NCBI RefSeq assembly: GCF_017163755.1
Contig: NZ_JAFIWC010000009.1
Location: 91,242-155,241 of the forward strand
Length of the DNA: 64,000 bases
Source of the DNA: Xanthomonas sp.
Lineage (GTDB): Bacteria; Pseudomonadota; Gammaproteobacteria; Xanthomonadales; Xanthomonadaceae
Reading direction: 5' to 3'
Position numbers and translations under genes: made by a program. The notes beneath the pieces are model-generated. The model searched no databases. It was not told the origin of the DNA and saw only the letters and a program-made list of their open reading frames with translations. Positions within the stretch are counted from its first letter, which is position 1. Each line of letters starts with the position of its first letter. This document shows positions 34,160-42,399 of this stretch, one piece after another.

Positions 34160-35596
34160 ATGCATTCGCGTTCGGCATTCCACCATTGGAGATCGGCATT
34201 GGGCGCGTTGGCCGTCGCGCTCATGGCGGCGGGCTGTTCGCTGGCGCCGGCCTATACCCGGCCGCAAGCGCCCATCCCGGAGCAGTGGACCGACGGCACC
34301 GCCGGCCAGGCGCCGGGCGCGGCCGCCGAGCTGGACTGGCAGGCGTTCGTGGTCGACCCGGCGCTGCGCGAACTCGTCGGTCTGGCCCTGGCCAACAACC
34401 GGGACCTGCGGCAGACGCTGCTGAACGTGCAGGCGGCGCGCGCCGAGTACCGGGTCCAACGCGCCGAGCGCCTGCCCGCGCTGCAGATCGACGCCACCGG
34501 CGAGCGGCAACGTGCGCCGGGGACGGCCGGCGTGGAATCCAGCTACGAGGCCAGCCTGGGGCTCGCCGCGTTCGAGCTGGACCTGTTCGGGCGCGTGCGC
34601 AACCTGTCCGCGGCGGCGCTGGACGACTACCTGGGCACCGAGCGGGCCGCGCACAGCGCACGCGTCAGCCTGGTCGCCGAAGTCATCCAGGCCTATCTCA
34701 CCCGCGACGGCGCGCAGCAGCGCTATCTGCTCGGCAGCGACATCCGGCAGGCGCGCGAGACGTCGTTGCGGTTGATGGGGCAACTGCGCGAGCAGGGCCT
34801 GGCCAACGAACTGGACTACCAGCAGGCCGTCGGCCTGCTGCAACAGGTCGAGGTGGACCTGGAGCGCATCGACCGCGAGTACCGCCAGGCGAGCAATGCG
34901 CTGTCGCTGCTGCTCGGCGTGCCCGATGCGGGCGCACGCCTGCCCACGGTGCCCGTTTCCGGCACGCTGCTGGTGCAGCAGATCGCGCCGGGCACGCCCT
35001 CGGCGCTGCTGATGCGGCGTCCGGACATACGCGCCGCGGAGCATCGGCTGAAGGCGCGCAACGCCAGCATCGGCGCCGCGCGGGCGGCGTTCTTTCCGCG
35101 CATCTCGCTCACCGGCGCGTTCGGGCGCGGCAGCAGCGAGCTGTCGGACCTGTTCGGTTCGGGACAGCGCAGCTGGTCGTTCTCGCCGCAGATCAGCCTG
35201 CCGATCTTCGACGCGGGCGGCAACCGGAGCAACCTGGACCTGGCGCAGGTGCGCAAGGACGTGGCCGTCGCCGCCTACGAGCAGTCCATCCAGGTCGCCT
35301 TCCGCGAGGTGTCCGACGCGCTGGCCGCCACCGACACGCTGGGGCGGGAGGAAGCGGCGCAACGGGCGATGGCGCAGGCGACCGCGCACGCGCTGCGCCT
35401 GTCCGCGGCGCGCTACCGCAGCGGGGTCGACGACCACCTGCGCTTGCTGGACGCCCAGCGCAGCGACTTCGCCAGCCAGATGGCGGTGGTGGAGGTGCGG
35501 ACCCAGCGGCAGATCGCGCTGTCCACGCTGTTCCGCGCGCTGGGCGGCGGCTGGCGGGGCGACCTCTCCGCGCCGCGGCATCCATCGGCGCCGTGA
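34160..35596 (+). CDS. RND efflux outer-membrane lipoprotein, NodT/OprM family
   Basis: The 478-residue protein has a lipoprotein signal (LMAAGCSLAPAY, Cys near residue 25) and the two-repeat outer-membrane efflux protein fold (LALANNRDLRQTLLNVQAAR in the first repeat; RPDIRAAEHRLKARNASIG in the second). It would be the trimeric tunnel for the adaptor and pump encoded at 26471-30726. It is separated from them by the two-component genes and mipA, which is unusual because such genes normally follow the pump directly. ATG 34160 follows a GGAAGAGA site. A frame opening at 34082 has no supporting features. Confidence 0.92.
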   Translation: MHSRSAFHHWRSALGALAVALMAAGCSLAPAYTRPQAPIPEQWTDGTAGQAPGAAAELDWQAFVVDPALRELVGLALANNRDLRQTLLNVQAARAEYRVQRAERLPALQIDATGERQRAPGTAGVESSYEASLGLAAFELDLFGRVRNLSAAALDDYLGTERAAHSARVSLVAEVIQAYLTRDGAQQRYLLGSDIRQARETSLRLMGQLREQGLANELDYQQAVGLLQQVEVDLERIDREYRQASNALSLLLGVPDAGARLPTVPVSGTLLVQQIAPGTPSALLMRRPDIRAAEHRLKARNASIGAARAAFFPRISLTGAFGRGSSELSDLFGSGQRSWSFSPQISLPIFDAGGNRSNLDLAQVRKDVAVAAYEQSIQVAFREVSDALAATDTLGREEAAQRAMAQATAHALRLSAARYRSGVDDHLRLLDAQRSDFASQMAVVEVRTQRQIALSTLFRALGGGWRGDLSAPRHPSAP

Positions 35597-35645
35597 CCGA
35601 TGCGGCGGCGCCATGCCTTGCCCCTGCGCGCGTCTTCAACCCGAC

Positions 35646-35663
35646 GCGTAAGTCGGGCGTAAG
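35646..35663. promoter_or_regulatory. Direct repeat with 11-base period upstream of the small membrane protein gene
   Basis: GCGTAAG (35646-35652) and GCGTAAG (35657-35663) are spaced exactly one helical turn apart, the geometry of the GCGACAT boxes but with a different second half of the half-site. It lies about 125 bases before the ATG at 35790. It may bind an OmpR-type regulator. Confidence 0.45.
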
Positions 35664-35789
35664 CCGCTGCCGGCCAGGATCATCCGGCCCCTTCCCGAAC
35701 AGGCCCAGGCGCCTGCTCAAGTACGTCGCGACGCAATCGGCAACGCAGAAAACGATCCGCGATCCATCACCTCCCCCCGAGGAACGACC

Positions 35790-36005
35790 ATGCACGCCAA
35801 AGACGCCAAGAACCGAAAAGACTGGAGCGAGCGCGCAGGCCTGCTTGCGCTGAGGGATCTTCCGGAACTGCCGCCGCCGAAGAAACGCCCGCCCGCGCAT
35901 GGCCGCAACGCCTGGCTGCGGCGGGTGGCGGCGTGGTTCGCGCTGGTCTCGGCGATGGCGATCGCGCGTGCGGTGTGGATACATGCGGGAGCCGGTTCGT
36001 CATGA
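35790..36005 (+). CDS. Small single-pass membrane protein, unknown
   Basis: The 71-residue protein has a charged, proline-rich N-terminal half (KDAKNRKDWSER, LPPPKKRPP) and one membrane helix near residues 45-65 (VAAWFALVSAMAIARAVWI). A clear ribosome-binding site (GAGGAA) supports the start. I do not recognise a family. The positive-inside rule would put the basic N-terminus in the cytoplasm. Position between the efflux lipoprotein and the LpxO-like gene, with a possible regulator site upstream, suggests a small accessory protein of this envelope-stress cluster. Confidence 0.6.
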   Translation: MHAKDAKNRKDWSERAGLLALRDLPELPPPKKRPPAHGRNAWLRRVAAWFALVSAMAIARAVWIHAGAGSS

Positions 36006-36232
36006 GCGGATTCCACGCCTTGCCCGGCAGCTGCCGCGACGCCGATCGGCCACGCGGGATCCGGCATCCGGGTTGAGTAACGCCGCGGCGCATGCGGGTC
36101 GACAAAAAAAGAGCCGCCCGATCCGGCCGGACGAACCGGCAGCGGCGGCGCACCACGACATCCACGTTGCTTCGCGTGCCTGCCCGGCCCCTCCGGTCGC
36201 CCGCCCGCACGCATCCACAAGCGAGGTCTTCC

Positions 36233-37225
36233 ATGAGTTTCAGCGCGTTCGTCCTCGGCATGCTGGGCCTGTATGCCGCCGCGGCCATCGCCTACGTCTA
36301 CCGGTGGCGTGGCCGGCTCCGCTACGCCGGTTTCGGCCAGTACCTGCGCAAGAGCTGGCCGCTGTTCGCGCCGTTCAACTGCGTGCTGTACATGGCCACG
36401 CGCCGTTTCGCGCGGCGCCCGGTGATCGACGCCGGCTACCTCGACGGCCTGGCGGTCCTGCGCGCGCACTGGCCGCGGATCCGCGACGAGGCGCTCGCGC
36501 TGTACGCAAGCGGCGAGCTGGACGCCACCAGCCGGCCGGGCTCGGCCGGCTACCACGACCTGGGTTTCCGCACGTTCTACAAGCGCGGCTGGAAGAAGTT
36601 CTACCTGACCTGGTACGGCGCGCCGCACCGCTCCGCGCAGCGCCTGTGCCCGCAGACGCTGCAGCTGCTGGCGCAGGTGCCGGGCATCCGCGGCGCGATG
36701 TTCTCGGTGCTGCCGCCCGGCGCGGAGCTGACCCTGCATGCCGATCCGCTGGCCAGTTCGCTGCGCTACCACCTGGGCCTGTCCACGCCGAACGACGATG
36801 GCTGCTTCATCAACGTCGATGGCCAGGCCTTGTCCTGGCGCGACGGCGGGGACTTCGTCTTCGACGAGACCTACCCGCACTACGCCAGGAACGACACCGA
36901 CCGGCTGCGGCTGATCCTGATGTGCGACGTCGAGCGGCCGATGAATGCCGCAGGACGCGCGTTCAATCGCGTGTACTCGCTGCTGGCGCGCGCGCTGGCG
37001 GTACCCAACACGCAGGAGGACCGGCGCGGCGTGCTCACCGGCGTGTTCGCGGCCGTGGCGCCCTGGCGCGAGGCCGGGCTGGCGCTGAAGGCGCGCAACC
37101 GCGGGCTGTACCGGCTGCTGAAGTACGTGCTGAACATGGCGCTGGTGCTGCTGGCGATCCTGCCCGCGTATGCGCTGCTCAGGTGGATCGAGCGTGCCGG
37201 TGCGGTGGCGGTCGGCCATGCGTAG
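36233..37225 (+). CDS. Aspartyl/asparaginyl beta-hydroxylase-domain protein, LpxO-like
   Basis: The 330-residue protein has an N-terminal membrane helix (residues 3-22), an aspartyl/asparaginyl beta-hydroxylase domain (about 70-235) and a second helix at the C-terminus (about 298-318). Iron ligands of this 2-oxoglutarate oxygenase fold are visible as His169-x-Asp171 (LTLHADP) and His216 (YPHYARN), with an Arg shortly after (DRLRLILMCD). The same architecture is found in LpxO, which 2-hydroxylates a lipid A acyl chain and raises resistance to cationic peptides. A lipid substrate is likely but unproven. GCGAGG precedes the ATG. The neighbours, MipA, efflux and two sensor kinases, fit an envelope-modification role. 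Confidence 0.8.
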   Translation: MSFSAFVLGMLGLYAAAAIAYVYRWRGRLRYAGFGQYLRKSWPLFAPFNCVLYMATRRFARRPVIDAGYLDGLAVLRAHWPRIRDEALALYASGELDATSRPGSAGYHDLGFRTFYKRGWKKFYLTWYGAPHRSAQRLCPQTLQLLAQVPGIRGAMFSVLPPGAELTLHADPLASSLRYHLGLSTPNDDGCFINVDGQALSWRDGGDFVFDETYPHYARNDTDRLRLILMCDVERPMNAAGRAFNRVYSLLARALAVPNTQEDRRGVLTGVFAAVAPWREAGLALKARNRGLYRLLKYVLNMALVLLAILPAYALLRWIERAGAVAVGHA

Positions 37226-37341
37226 CCGGCGGCGCGATGCCGGTCCGTGCGCCGGCCAGCGGTGGCGCGCCGCATGGGCGGCCGGTCGTGCCCGATCGCG
37301 AGCATCGGCGACGGCGCGCCGCGTTGCCGTGGCGTGCGGCG

Positions 37342-38697
37342 ATGCATAGCGGTGCGGACTTGAACCGGCCGGCCGCACCGGTCGGCCGGCGCCGCAGCGT
37401 GCACGGCTGGGTCAGCGCGGCGTTGATCGCGTTCGGCCTGCTGGTGGCGGCCACGCTGACGGTGCAGAACATCGACAACCAGGGCCTGGTCGTGCACCGC
37501 TTCTGGGCCGAGGCGCTGCGCTCGGCCTCGGCCGACCATGCCGCGCAGGTCCGCCGCGGACAGGCGGCCTCGTTGCCGCATACGGGCATCGTCCGCTCGT
37601 GGTACGTCGGGTCCGGCGCGGTCTCCGCGCCGCCGGCGCACCTGGCCGGGCTTGCGCCGGGCTACTACTCCACCGAACACGGCTTGCGGCACTTCGCCAC
37701 GCGCCCGGCCTTCGAAGGACAGGGCACCTTCCACGCGATGGTGGTCGAGCTCGCGCCCGGGCGGCTGATCACCGCCATCGACATCGCCGCGCTGGAGGAC
37801 CAGCAGAACTTCAACGCGATGCTGAGCATGGGCTGGGCGGGCGTGTTCATGCTGCTCATCGGCGCGTCGATCGCGTGGTTGCATGCCAACCTGGCGCGGC
37901 CGGTGCGCGATCTTGCCGCGCGCATGCAGGCCATCGACCCGCGCGACGGCAGCGCGCGCCTGCCGACCACGTCGCTGCGCGAGGAGATCCGCACGATCGC
38001 GCAGGCGAGCAACCTGCACCTGGAGCGCGTGGCGCGGTTCGTTGAACGCGAGCGCAGCCTGCTCGACCAGGCCAGTCACGAATTCCGGACCCCCATCGCG
38101 GTGATCGCCGGCGCGGTGGACCTGCTCGCGCAGATGCCGCTGCCCGCCGCGTCGCGGCCGGCGCTGGCGCGCATCGCGCAGGCGGTGGAGGGGCTGTCGG
38201 AAACCACGGTGGCGCTGCTGTACCTGGCGCGCGAGGCGCCGGCCGGCACCGGGCCGGCAGAGGTCACCGTGCTGCACGAACTCCTGCCGCGCCTGGCGCG
38301 CGACCACGAGCACCTGTTGCGCGGCAAGGCCGCGCAGCTGCGCGTGGACCAGCTGGAGCCCACCTGCCTGGCCGCACCGGAGGCGATGGTGCGCATTGCG
38401 GTGAGCAACCTGATCCGCAACGCCATCGAGAACACCGAGGCCGGCCACGTGGAGATCGGTTTGGCCGGCGGGGTGATTTCCGTCGCCGATTCGGGCAGCG
38501 GCTTCGATCCGGGCGAAGCGGCGCGGCGCTATCGCCAGAGCCTGCAGCAGGCCGCGCCGGTGCGCGGGCAGGGGCTGGGCCTGTTCCTGATCGGGCGCAT
38601 CTGCGATCGCTTCGGCTGGACCCTGGCCATCGCGCCCGGCGGTGTCGCCGGTACCTGCGCGCGGCTGGACGTCACCGCCAGCGTGATCGTGCCCTAG
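37342..38697 (+). CDS. Second sensor histidine kinase, close paralogue without an adjacent regulator
   Basis: The 451-residue kinase has the same order as the one at 31511: two membrane helices (about 25-45 and 160-182), sensor domain, HAMP-like region, His246 in ASHEFRTPIAV, and ATP-binding motifs (NLIRNAIENTE, VADSGSGFDPG, GQGLGLFLIGRICDRFGW). By eye, most positions of the kinase core and long parts of the sensor (ADHAAQVRRGQAASLPHTG) agree with the first kinase. No response regulator gene adjoins it. The gene is preceded by the LpxO-like gene and faces a convergent hydrolase. It may feed the regulator at 30823 or sense a related signal for another regulator elsewhere. Confidence 0.9.
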   Translation: MHSGADLNRPAAPVGRRRSVHGWVSAALIAFGLLVAATLTVQNIDNQGLVVHRFWAEALRSASADHAAQVRRGQAASLPHTGIVRSWYVGSGAVSAPPAHLAGLAPGYYSTEHGLRHFATRPAFEGQGTFHAMVVELAPGRLITAIDIAALEDQQNFNAMLSMGWAGVFMLLIGASIAWLHANLARPVRDLAARMQAIDPRDGSARLPTTSLREEIRTIAQASNLHLERVARFVERERSLLDQASHEFRTPIAVIAGAVDLLAQMPLPAASRPALARIAQAVEGLSETTVALLYLAREAPAGTGPAEVTVLHELLPRLARDHEHLLRGKAAQLRVDQLEPTCLAAPEAMVRIAVSNLIRNAIENTEAGHVEIGLAGGVISVADSGSGFDPGEAARRYRQSLQQAAPVRGQGLGLFLIGRICDRFGWTLAIAPGGVAGTCARLDVTASVIVP

Positions 38698-38752
38698 CCG
38701 CGCCATCCAATCTGGACGGATCGCACCGCGTGTGCGCGACAGGGTTGCGTCA

Positions 38753-38768
38753 GCGCCCGGATGGGCGC
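38753..38768. terminator. Short hairpin between convergent genes
   Basis: GCGCCC (38753-38758) and GGGCGC (38763-38768) form a 6-bp stem with a GGAT tetraloop, between the ends of the kinase gene and the minus-strand hydrolase gene. It may serve both directions. There is no T-run. Confidence 0.35.
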
Positions 38769-38778
38769 ACCGGCTTGC

Positions 38779-40203
38779 TCACCGGGCCAGCCGGCGCGCC
38801 TTCGCATACAGCCGCTTTGCCTTCGCCTTTTCCCCTTTGGCCGCGTAGGCCTCGGCCAGGCTGTCCCAGGCGTTGGCCGAACCGGGGAAGAGCACGGTAT
38901 TCAGCTCGAACACGCGCAAGGCCGGTTCGATGCCGAGATTCCCGCGGATGCCGTAGCCTGCATCGTTGATTGCGCGCTCCAGCGCCGCGTCATCGAGGCG
39001 GGTGCTTGCCCGGATCGAAGCGGCCTGCGCGCGCACGTCGCTGCCGGTTGGCGACTGCGTGGCGTAGCCCATCAGCGCTTCGGACAGCGCCTCCATCGGG
39101 AACTGCTCCGGCGCCAGCGTCGCCATCGCGCTGTCCACCAGGGTGCGCGACCAGACGTTGCGGGCGCTGCCATTGGTCAGATAGGCGATGACGTAGGTGC
39201 CGGCATCGGGCGAATCGCCAAACAGGATGCGCACCCGCACGCGCGTGCCGCCATCGTGGCCCACGTAGCGGTACGCGCCGCTCTGGCCGTATTCCCAACC
39301 GCCGGCGAACCAGCCGCGCCGGCCGTGGGCCAGGTTGCGCGGTTGCCACAACCGCCGCAGCGTCGCCTTGCCCACCAGTTCGCCCGAGGTCATCGCGTGC
39401 AGGAAGCGGGCGAGGTCGTCCAGCGTGAGATACACGCCGGCGTGGCCGTAGGTATAGGCCGGCCAGGTCACGTCCTGCTCCTTCTGCAATCGGCCGTGCC
39501 GGCCGATGTAGCTGGTCACCACGGCGTGCGCGGGGACGGGCGGCGCGCCCAGCCAGGTGTGCTGCAGGCGCAGCTTGCGGATGATGCGTTCCTCGGCCAC
39601 CTGCGGGTAGGGCTTGCCGTAGTGCGCCTCCAGCAGCGCCGTCAGCACCAGGTAGTTGGTCTGGGTGTAGCGCGTGTCGGTGCCGGGCTGGAATTGGAGC
39701 GGCACCTCGGCCAGCGACGCGAAGGCCGCCTTCAGGTCGGCGGGCAGCGCCGCGGCCGTGGAGGCGCCTTCGCCGTGCCGGGTGTCGAAATACTCCGGCA
39801 CGCCGGAGGTGTGGTCCAGGAAATCGCGCACGGCGACGGAACGCCACTGCACCGGAAGGCCGGGGAGATAGGCGTCGATGGGCGCGTCCAGGTCCACCTG
39901 GCCTTGCTCGACCAGTTGCATGACCAGCGTGCTGGTGAACAGCTTGCTCAGCGAGTAGCCGGGAAAGACGTGGTCGAGGGTGAGGCGCTCGTGCGTTTCC
40001 ACGTCGGCTTCGCCGTCCGCGCCGCGGAAAACGACCTGGCCATCGTGCGCCACCAGCACTGCCTGGCCGGCGATGCCGTAGCGCTGCCGGTTGGTTTCCA
40101 TCTGCCGGGTCAACGCATCGTAGCGCGCGTCGCCTGCGAACGCGATGCCTGGCAACAGTAGCGCGAACGCGAGCAGCGTCGCCAGCGAACCCCTGAGATG
40201 CAT
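38779..40203 (-). CDS. Exported serine hydrolase (beta-lactamase family) with TPR-like tail
   Basis: The 474-residue protein has a signal peptide (residues 1-23) and a class C-type serine hydrolase domain with Ser84-Leu-Ser-Lys87 (SxxK) and a DGG triad segment (VGHDGGT). The YxN motif reads Tyr179-Thr-Gln181, so the usual Asn is replaced, although an Asn follows two residues later (TQTNY). The last ~60 residues (ALRVFELNTVLFPGSANAW, AKGEKAKAKRLYAKARR) look like a tetratricopeptide repeat, as in several hydrolases of this kind. It is likely a periplasmic peptidase or esterase. It follows the secreted hypothetical gene on the same strand after 122 bases and is probably co-regulated with it by the winged-helix protein at 41279. 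Confidence 0.85.
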   Translation of the reverse strand: MHLRGSLATLLAFALLLPGIAFAGDARYDALTRQMETNRQRYGIAGQAVLVAHDGQVVFRGADGEADVETHERLTLDHVFPGYSLSKLFTSTLVMQLVEQGQVDLDAPIDAYLPGLPVQWRSVAVRDFLDHTSGVPEYFDTRHGEGASTAAALPADLKAAFASLAEVPLQFQPGTDTRYTQTNYLVLTALLEAHYGKPYPQVAEERIIRKLRLQHTWLGAPPVPAHAVVTSYIGRHGRLQKEQDVTWPAYTYGHAGVYLTLDDLARFLHAMTSGELVGKATLRRLWQPRNLAHGRRGWFAGGWEYGQSGAYRYVGHDGGTRVRVRILFGDSPDAGTYVIAYLTNGSARNVWSRTLVDSAMATLAPEQFPMEALSEALMGYATQSPTGSDVRAQAASIRASTRLDDAALERAINDAGYGIRGNLGIEPALRVFELNTVLFPGSANAWDSLAEAYAAKGEKAKAKRLYAKARRLAR

Positions 40204-40325
40204 CTTCTTCTCCAAGAAATGTGTCCGCAACCGCAGCGCGACCGGGATGCCGGCGCGAGGACAGTGGCCGTTTCGATGCTGCCCCACCATCGCGCCCGAC
40301 GGGTCCGGCCGCTGCGGTCGCGCCG

Positions 40326-41096
40326 TCAATCGACGAAGAAGGCGCTGCGCGCCACCCCCGCGTTGTTGTTCGGGCCCATCCAGGCGCGGACATCCAGTTC
40401 GTACAGGCCAGCGCCGGCGGTGGGGATGTCCGCGCCGAACAGGGCCGTGCCGGGATCGAACCGGAGCGGGTACCGGCGCGGTTCGCCGCCATCGACGGTG
40501 ACGTAGGCTTCCACTTCGGTATCGCCCGCGCGCCATGGGCCGTGTTCGGAAATCGCGCAGCCGCACAGCAGGGTGACGCCGGCGCGCAGGGGTACCGTGG
40601 TGCCGGCCTTCACCCGTTGGTAGGCGACGGGGCTGGCGAGATCGACGATCAGGCCCGGCAGTTCCATCCGCCAACCGTCGCCGGCGGTGAGGTGCCGGCC
40701 CGGGAGGATCCACTGCGTGCTCGTCGCCGTGGTGGTGGCCTGGGGCTGGCTGAGCGGGCCGGTCACGCTGAGGGTCACCCGGCGCGGACGGTCGATATCC
40801 AGGGTGGCGCGGAAGGCCGCCGAATCCCCGGTGGACAGCGCTCCGGCCCCTGCATGTCCGGCTTCCATGATCTTGCGGGTATCGCCGGTGGTGCCGGAGG
40901 TCAGGCCGCGGGCCAGGGTCTCGCCGGTGTCGGCGTCGGTCAGTACCACCCGCACCGGCGCGGTATAGCCGCCGAGGAACTTGGCCCCGCGCGCCAGCAC
41001 CCGGACCTCCACGTCCGTCGGTTGGGCCAGGACCTCGCCTGCCATGCCGAGCAGGACCGGGGACAGCGACAGCGCTGCGATAAGGGACAGGCGCAT
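40326..41096 (-). CDS. Secreted hypothetical protein
   Basis: This 256-residue protein has a signal peptide (about 1-24, ending LAQ) and then a beta-rich sequence with no family I recognise. Notable are a Cys pair (LLCGCAIS) near residue 180 and a repetitive Thr-rich run (ATTTATSTQW). The C-terminal section (YELDVRAWMGPNN) resembles an immunoglobulin-like domain. The gene is divergent from the winged-helix regulator, and three 10-base direct repeats lie between them. It may form a unit with the serine hydrolase downstream. Confidence 0.7.
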   Translation of the reverse strand: MRLSLIAALSLSPVLLGMAGEVLAQPTDVEVRVLARGAKFLGGYTAPVRVVLTDADTGETLARGLTSGTTGDTRKIMEAGHAGAGALSTGDSAAFRATLDIDRPRRVTLSVTGPLSQPQATTTATSTQWILPGRHLTAGDGWRMELPGLIVDLASPVAYQRVKAGTTVPLRAGVTLLCGCAISEHGPWRAGDTEVEAYVTVDGGEPRRYPLRFDPGTALFGADIPTAGAGLYELDVRAWMGPNNNAGVARSAFFVD

Positions 41097-41210
41097 GGAA
41101 TATTCCTTTGGCGGGTGGGATGGTAGGTGGCCTGCGGCCAGGCGAGGCGCGCCGCCGGCCGGTGGGCGCGATGCCGGACAAGCCTAGGGGGTTCTGCCAG
41201 AATGGACGAA

Positions 41211-41240
41211 TGACATGTCGTGACTTCGTCTGACATGGCG
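41211..41240. promoter_or_regulatory. Three tandem 10-base direct repeats in the divergent promoter
   Basis: TGACATGTCG (41211-41220), TGACTTCGTC (41221-41230) and TGACATGGCG (41231-41240) follow one another with an exact 10-base period. They lie 39 bases before the winged-helix regulator start and 115 bases before the divergent secreted protein gene. Tandem direct repeats of this period are the usual target of OmpR/ToxR-type winged helices. Confidence 0.55.
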
Positions 41241-41278
41241 GGGTGGCAACGGTCTGGGCTGATCGCAAGGTGAAGGTG

Positions 41279-42064
41279 ATGCTGCGCTTCGACGATTTCC
41301 GGCTCGATCCGGCCGCCCTGCAGGTCTTCCGCAACGACGTCCCTCTGGATGCTCCGCCCCAGGTGGTGGACGTGCTGGCCTACCTGATCGAGCACGGCGA
41401 GCGGGTCGTGTCCCGGCAGGAGCTGCTCGACCGGTTCTGGCCGCGCGCCGGCACCGGCGGCGACGCCGCGCTCAATACCTGCATCCGCCGCATCCGCACG
41501 CTGCTGGAGGACGATGCCGACGCCCCGCGCTACATCCAGACGCGGCCCCGCGCCGGCTACCGCTTCATCGGCGCGCTGCGCGGCGAAGCGGCGGCGCCGG
41601 CCTTGGCGCCGCCCTCGCGCCGTCGCGCATGGTTCCCCCTCGGCGCTGGCCTGGTCGCCACCCTCGCGCTAGGCGCCGCGGTATGGGCTCATGCCGCGCT
41701 GTTCCCGCCGCCGCAACGCATCGCCATCGAGCCGGTGCAGGGCCTGTGTGAGTACGTGCTGTTCCCAAACTTCAATGCGGGCCTGCGCGAAAGCCTGGTG
41801 GCCCAGGTCAGCCATAGCCTGCCGGCGGGCTACAGCGTGGCTGCCGACGGCAGACGTGCCGACCTGCACGCCCGCGTCAGCGTCCGGCAGACGCCGCAAC
41901 AGACGGTGGTCGTGCTCACGTTGGTGGACCAGGACGGTGGCCGCATGCTGTGGTCGGGCGAGTTCGCCGCGCCCACGGATACGGAGAACTACGTGCCGCT
42001 GCAGCGCTCGCTGGCCGAACGGATGGCCGCGGGGCTGGTACGGGCGCTCGACGAGCGGGCCTGA
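41279..42064 (+). CDS. Membrane-bound winged-helix transcriptional regulator, CadC/ToxR type
   Basis: The 261-residue protein starts with an OmpR-type winged-helix DNA-binding domain (LRFDDFRLDPAALQVFRNDV to RPRAGYRFIG, about residues 1-98). A single membrane helix follows (about 122-140: LGAGLVATLALGAAVWAHA), then a periplasmic domain of ~120 residues with no receiver domain. This is the CadC/ToxR plan, in which a membrane protein senses an outside signal and binds DNA directly. The tandem repeats just upstream suggest autoregulation and control of the two divergent exported proteins. I start at ATG 41279, where the domain begins. GTG 41243 would add twelve residues. Confidence 0.85.
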   Translation: MLRFDDFRLDPAALQVFRNDVPLDAPPQVVDVLAYLIEHGERVVSRQELLDRFWPRAGTGGDAALNTCIRRIRTLLEDDADAPRYIQTRPRAGYRFIGALRGEAAAPALAPPSRRRAWFPLGAGLVATLALGAAVWAHAALFPPPQRIAIEPVQGLCEYVLFPNFNAGLRESLVAQVSHSLPAGYSVAADGRRADLHARVSVRQTPQQTVVVLTLVDQDGGRMLWSGEFAAPTDTENYVPLQRSLAERMAAGLVRALDERA

Positions 42065-42399
42065 CCAGGGCGCCAGGACGCCGCCAAAGCCGGCCGGCGC
42101 CGGACCGCATGCCGCGGGCCGCTCCGCACTGCGCAACGGGTAACGACGCATCGGTGGCCCTCGCGGCGAGGACGCGACGTGGCCGGCACGGGGCTGCCAA
42201 GTGCGGTCCGCTTCCGCGACCACGTAGGGCCGCTGCGGCATCCGGTACCAAGCCGGGGCGCGAACGCTGGCGAACGCCCGCCGCCGCCAACCCGCTTCCG
42301 CTCGTCAATCTGTCATTTCATTCGGGCACAGTCAGCCGCTTTGCCGCGCCCGTGCTTGCGCACGGCACCACGGGCGCGGCGCTGCGAGGACGGGAAGAC
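42065..42399. other. Intergenic region before the TonB-C-like gene
   Basis: These 335 bases show no convincing gene on either strand and no strong repeat or hairpin. A moderately A/T-rich patch near 42305-42330 (TCTGTCATTTCATTC) may contain the promoter of the 42400 gene. Confidence 0.3.
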
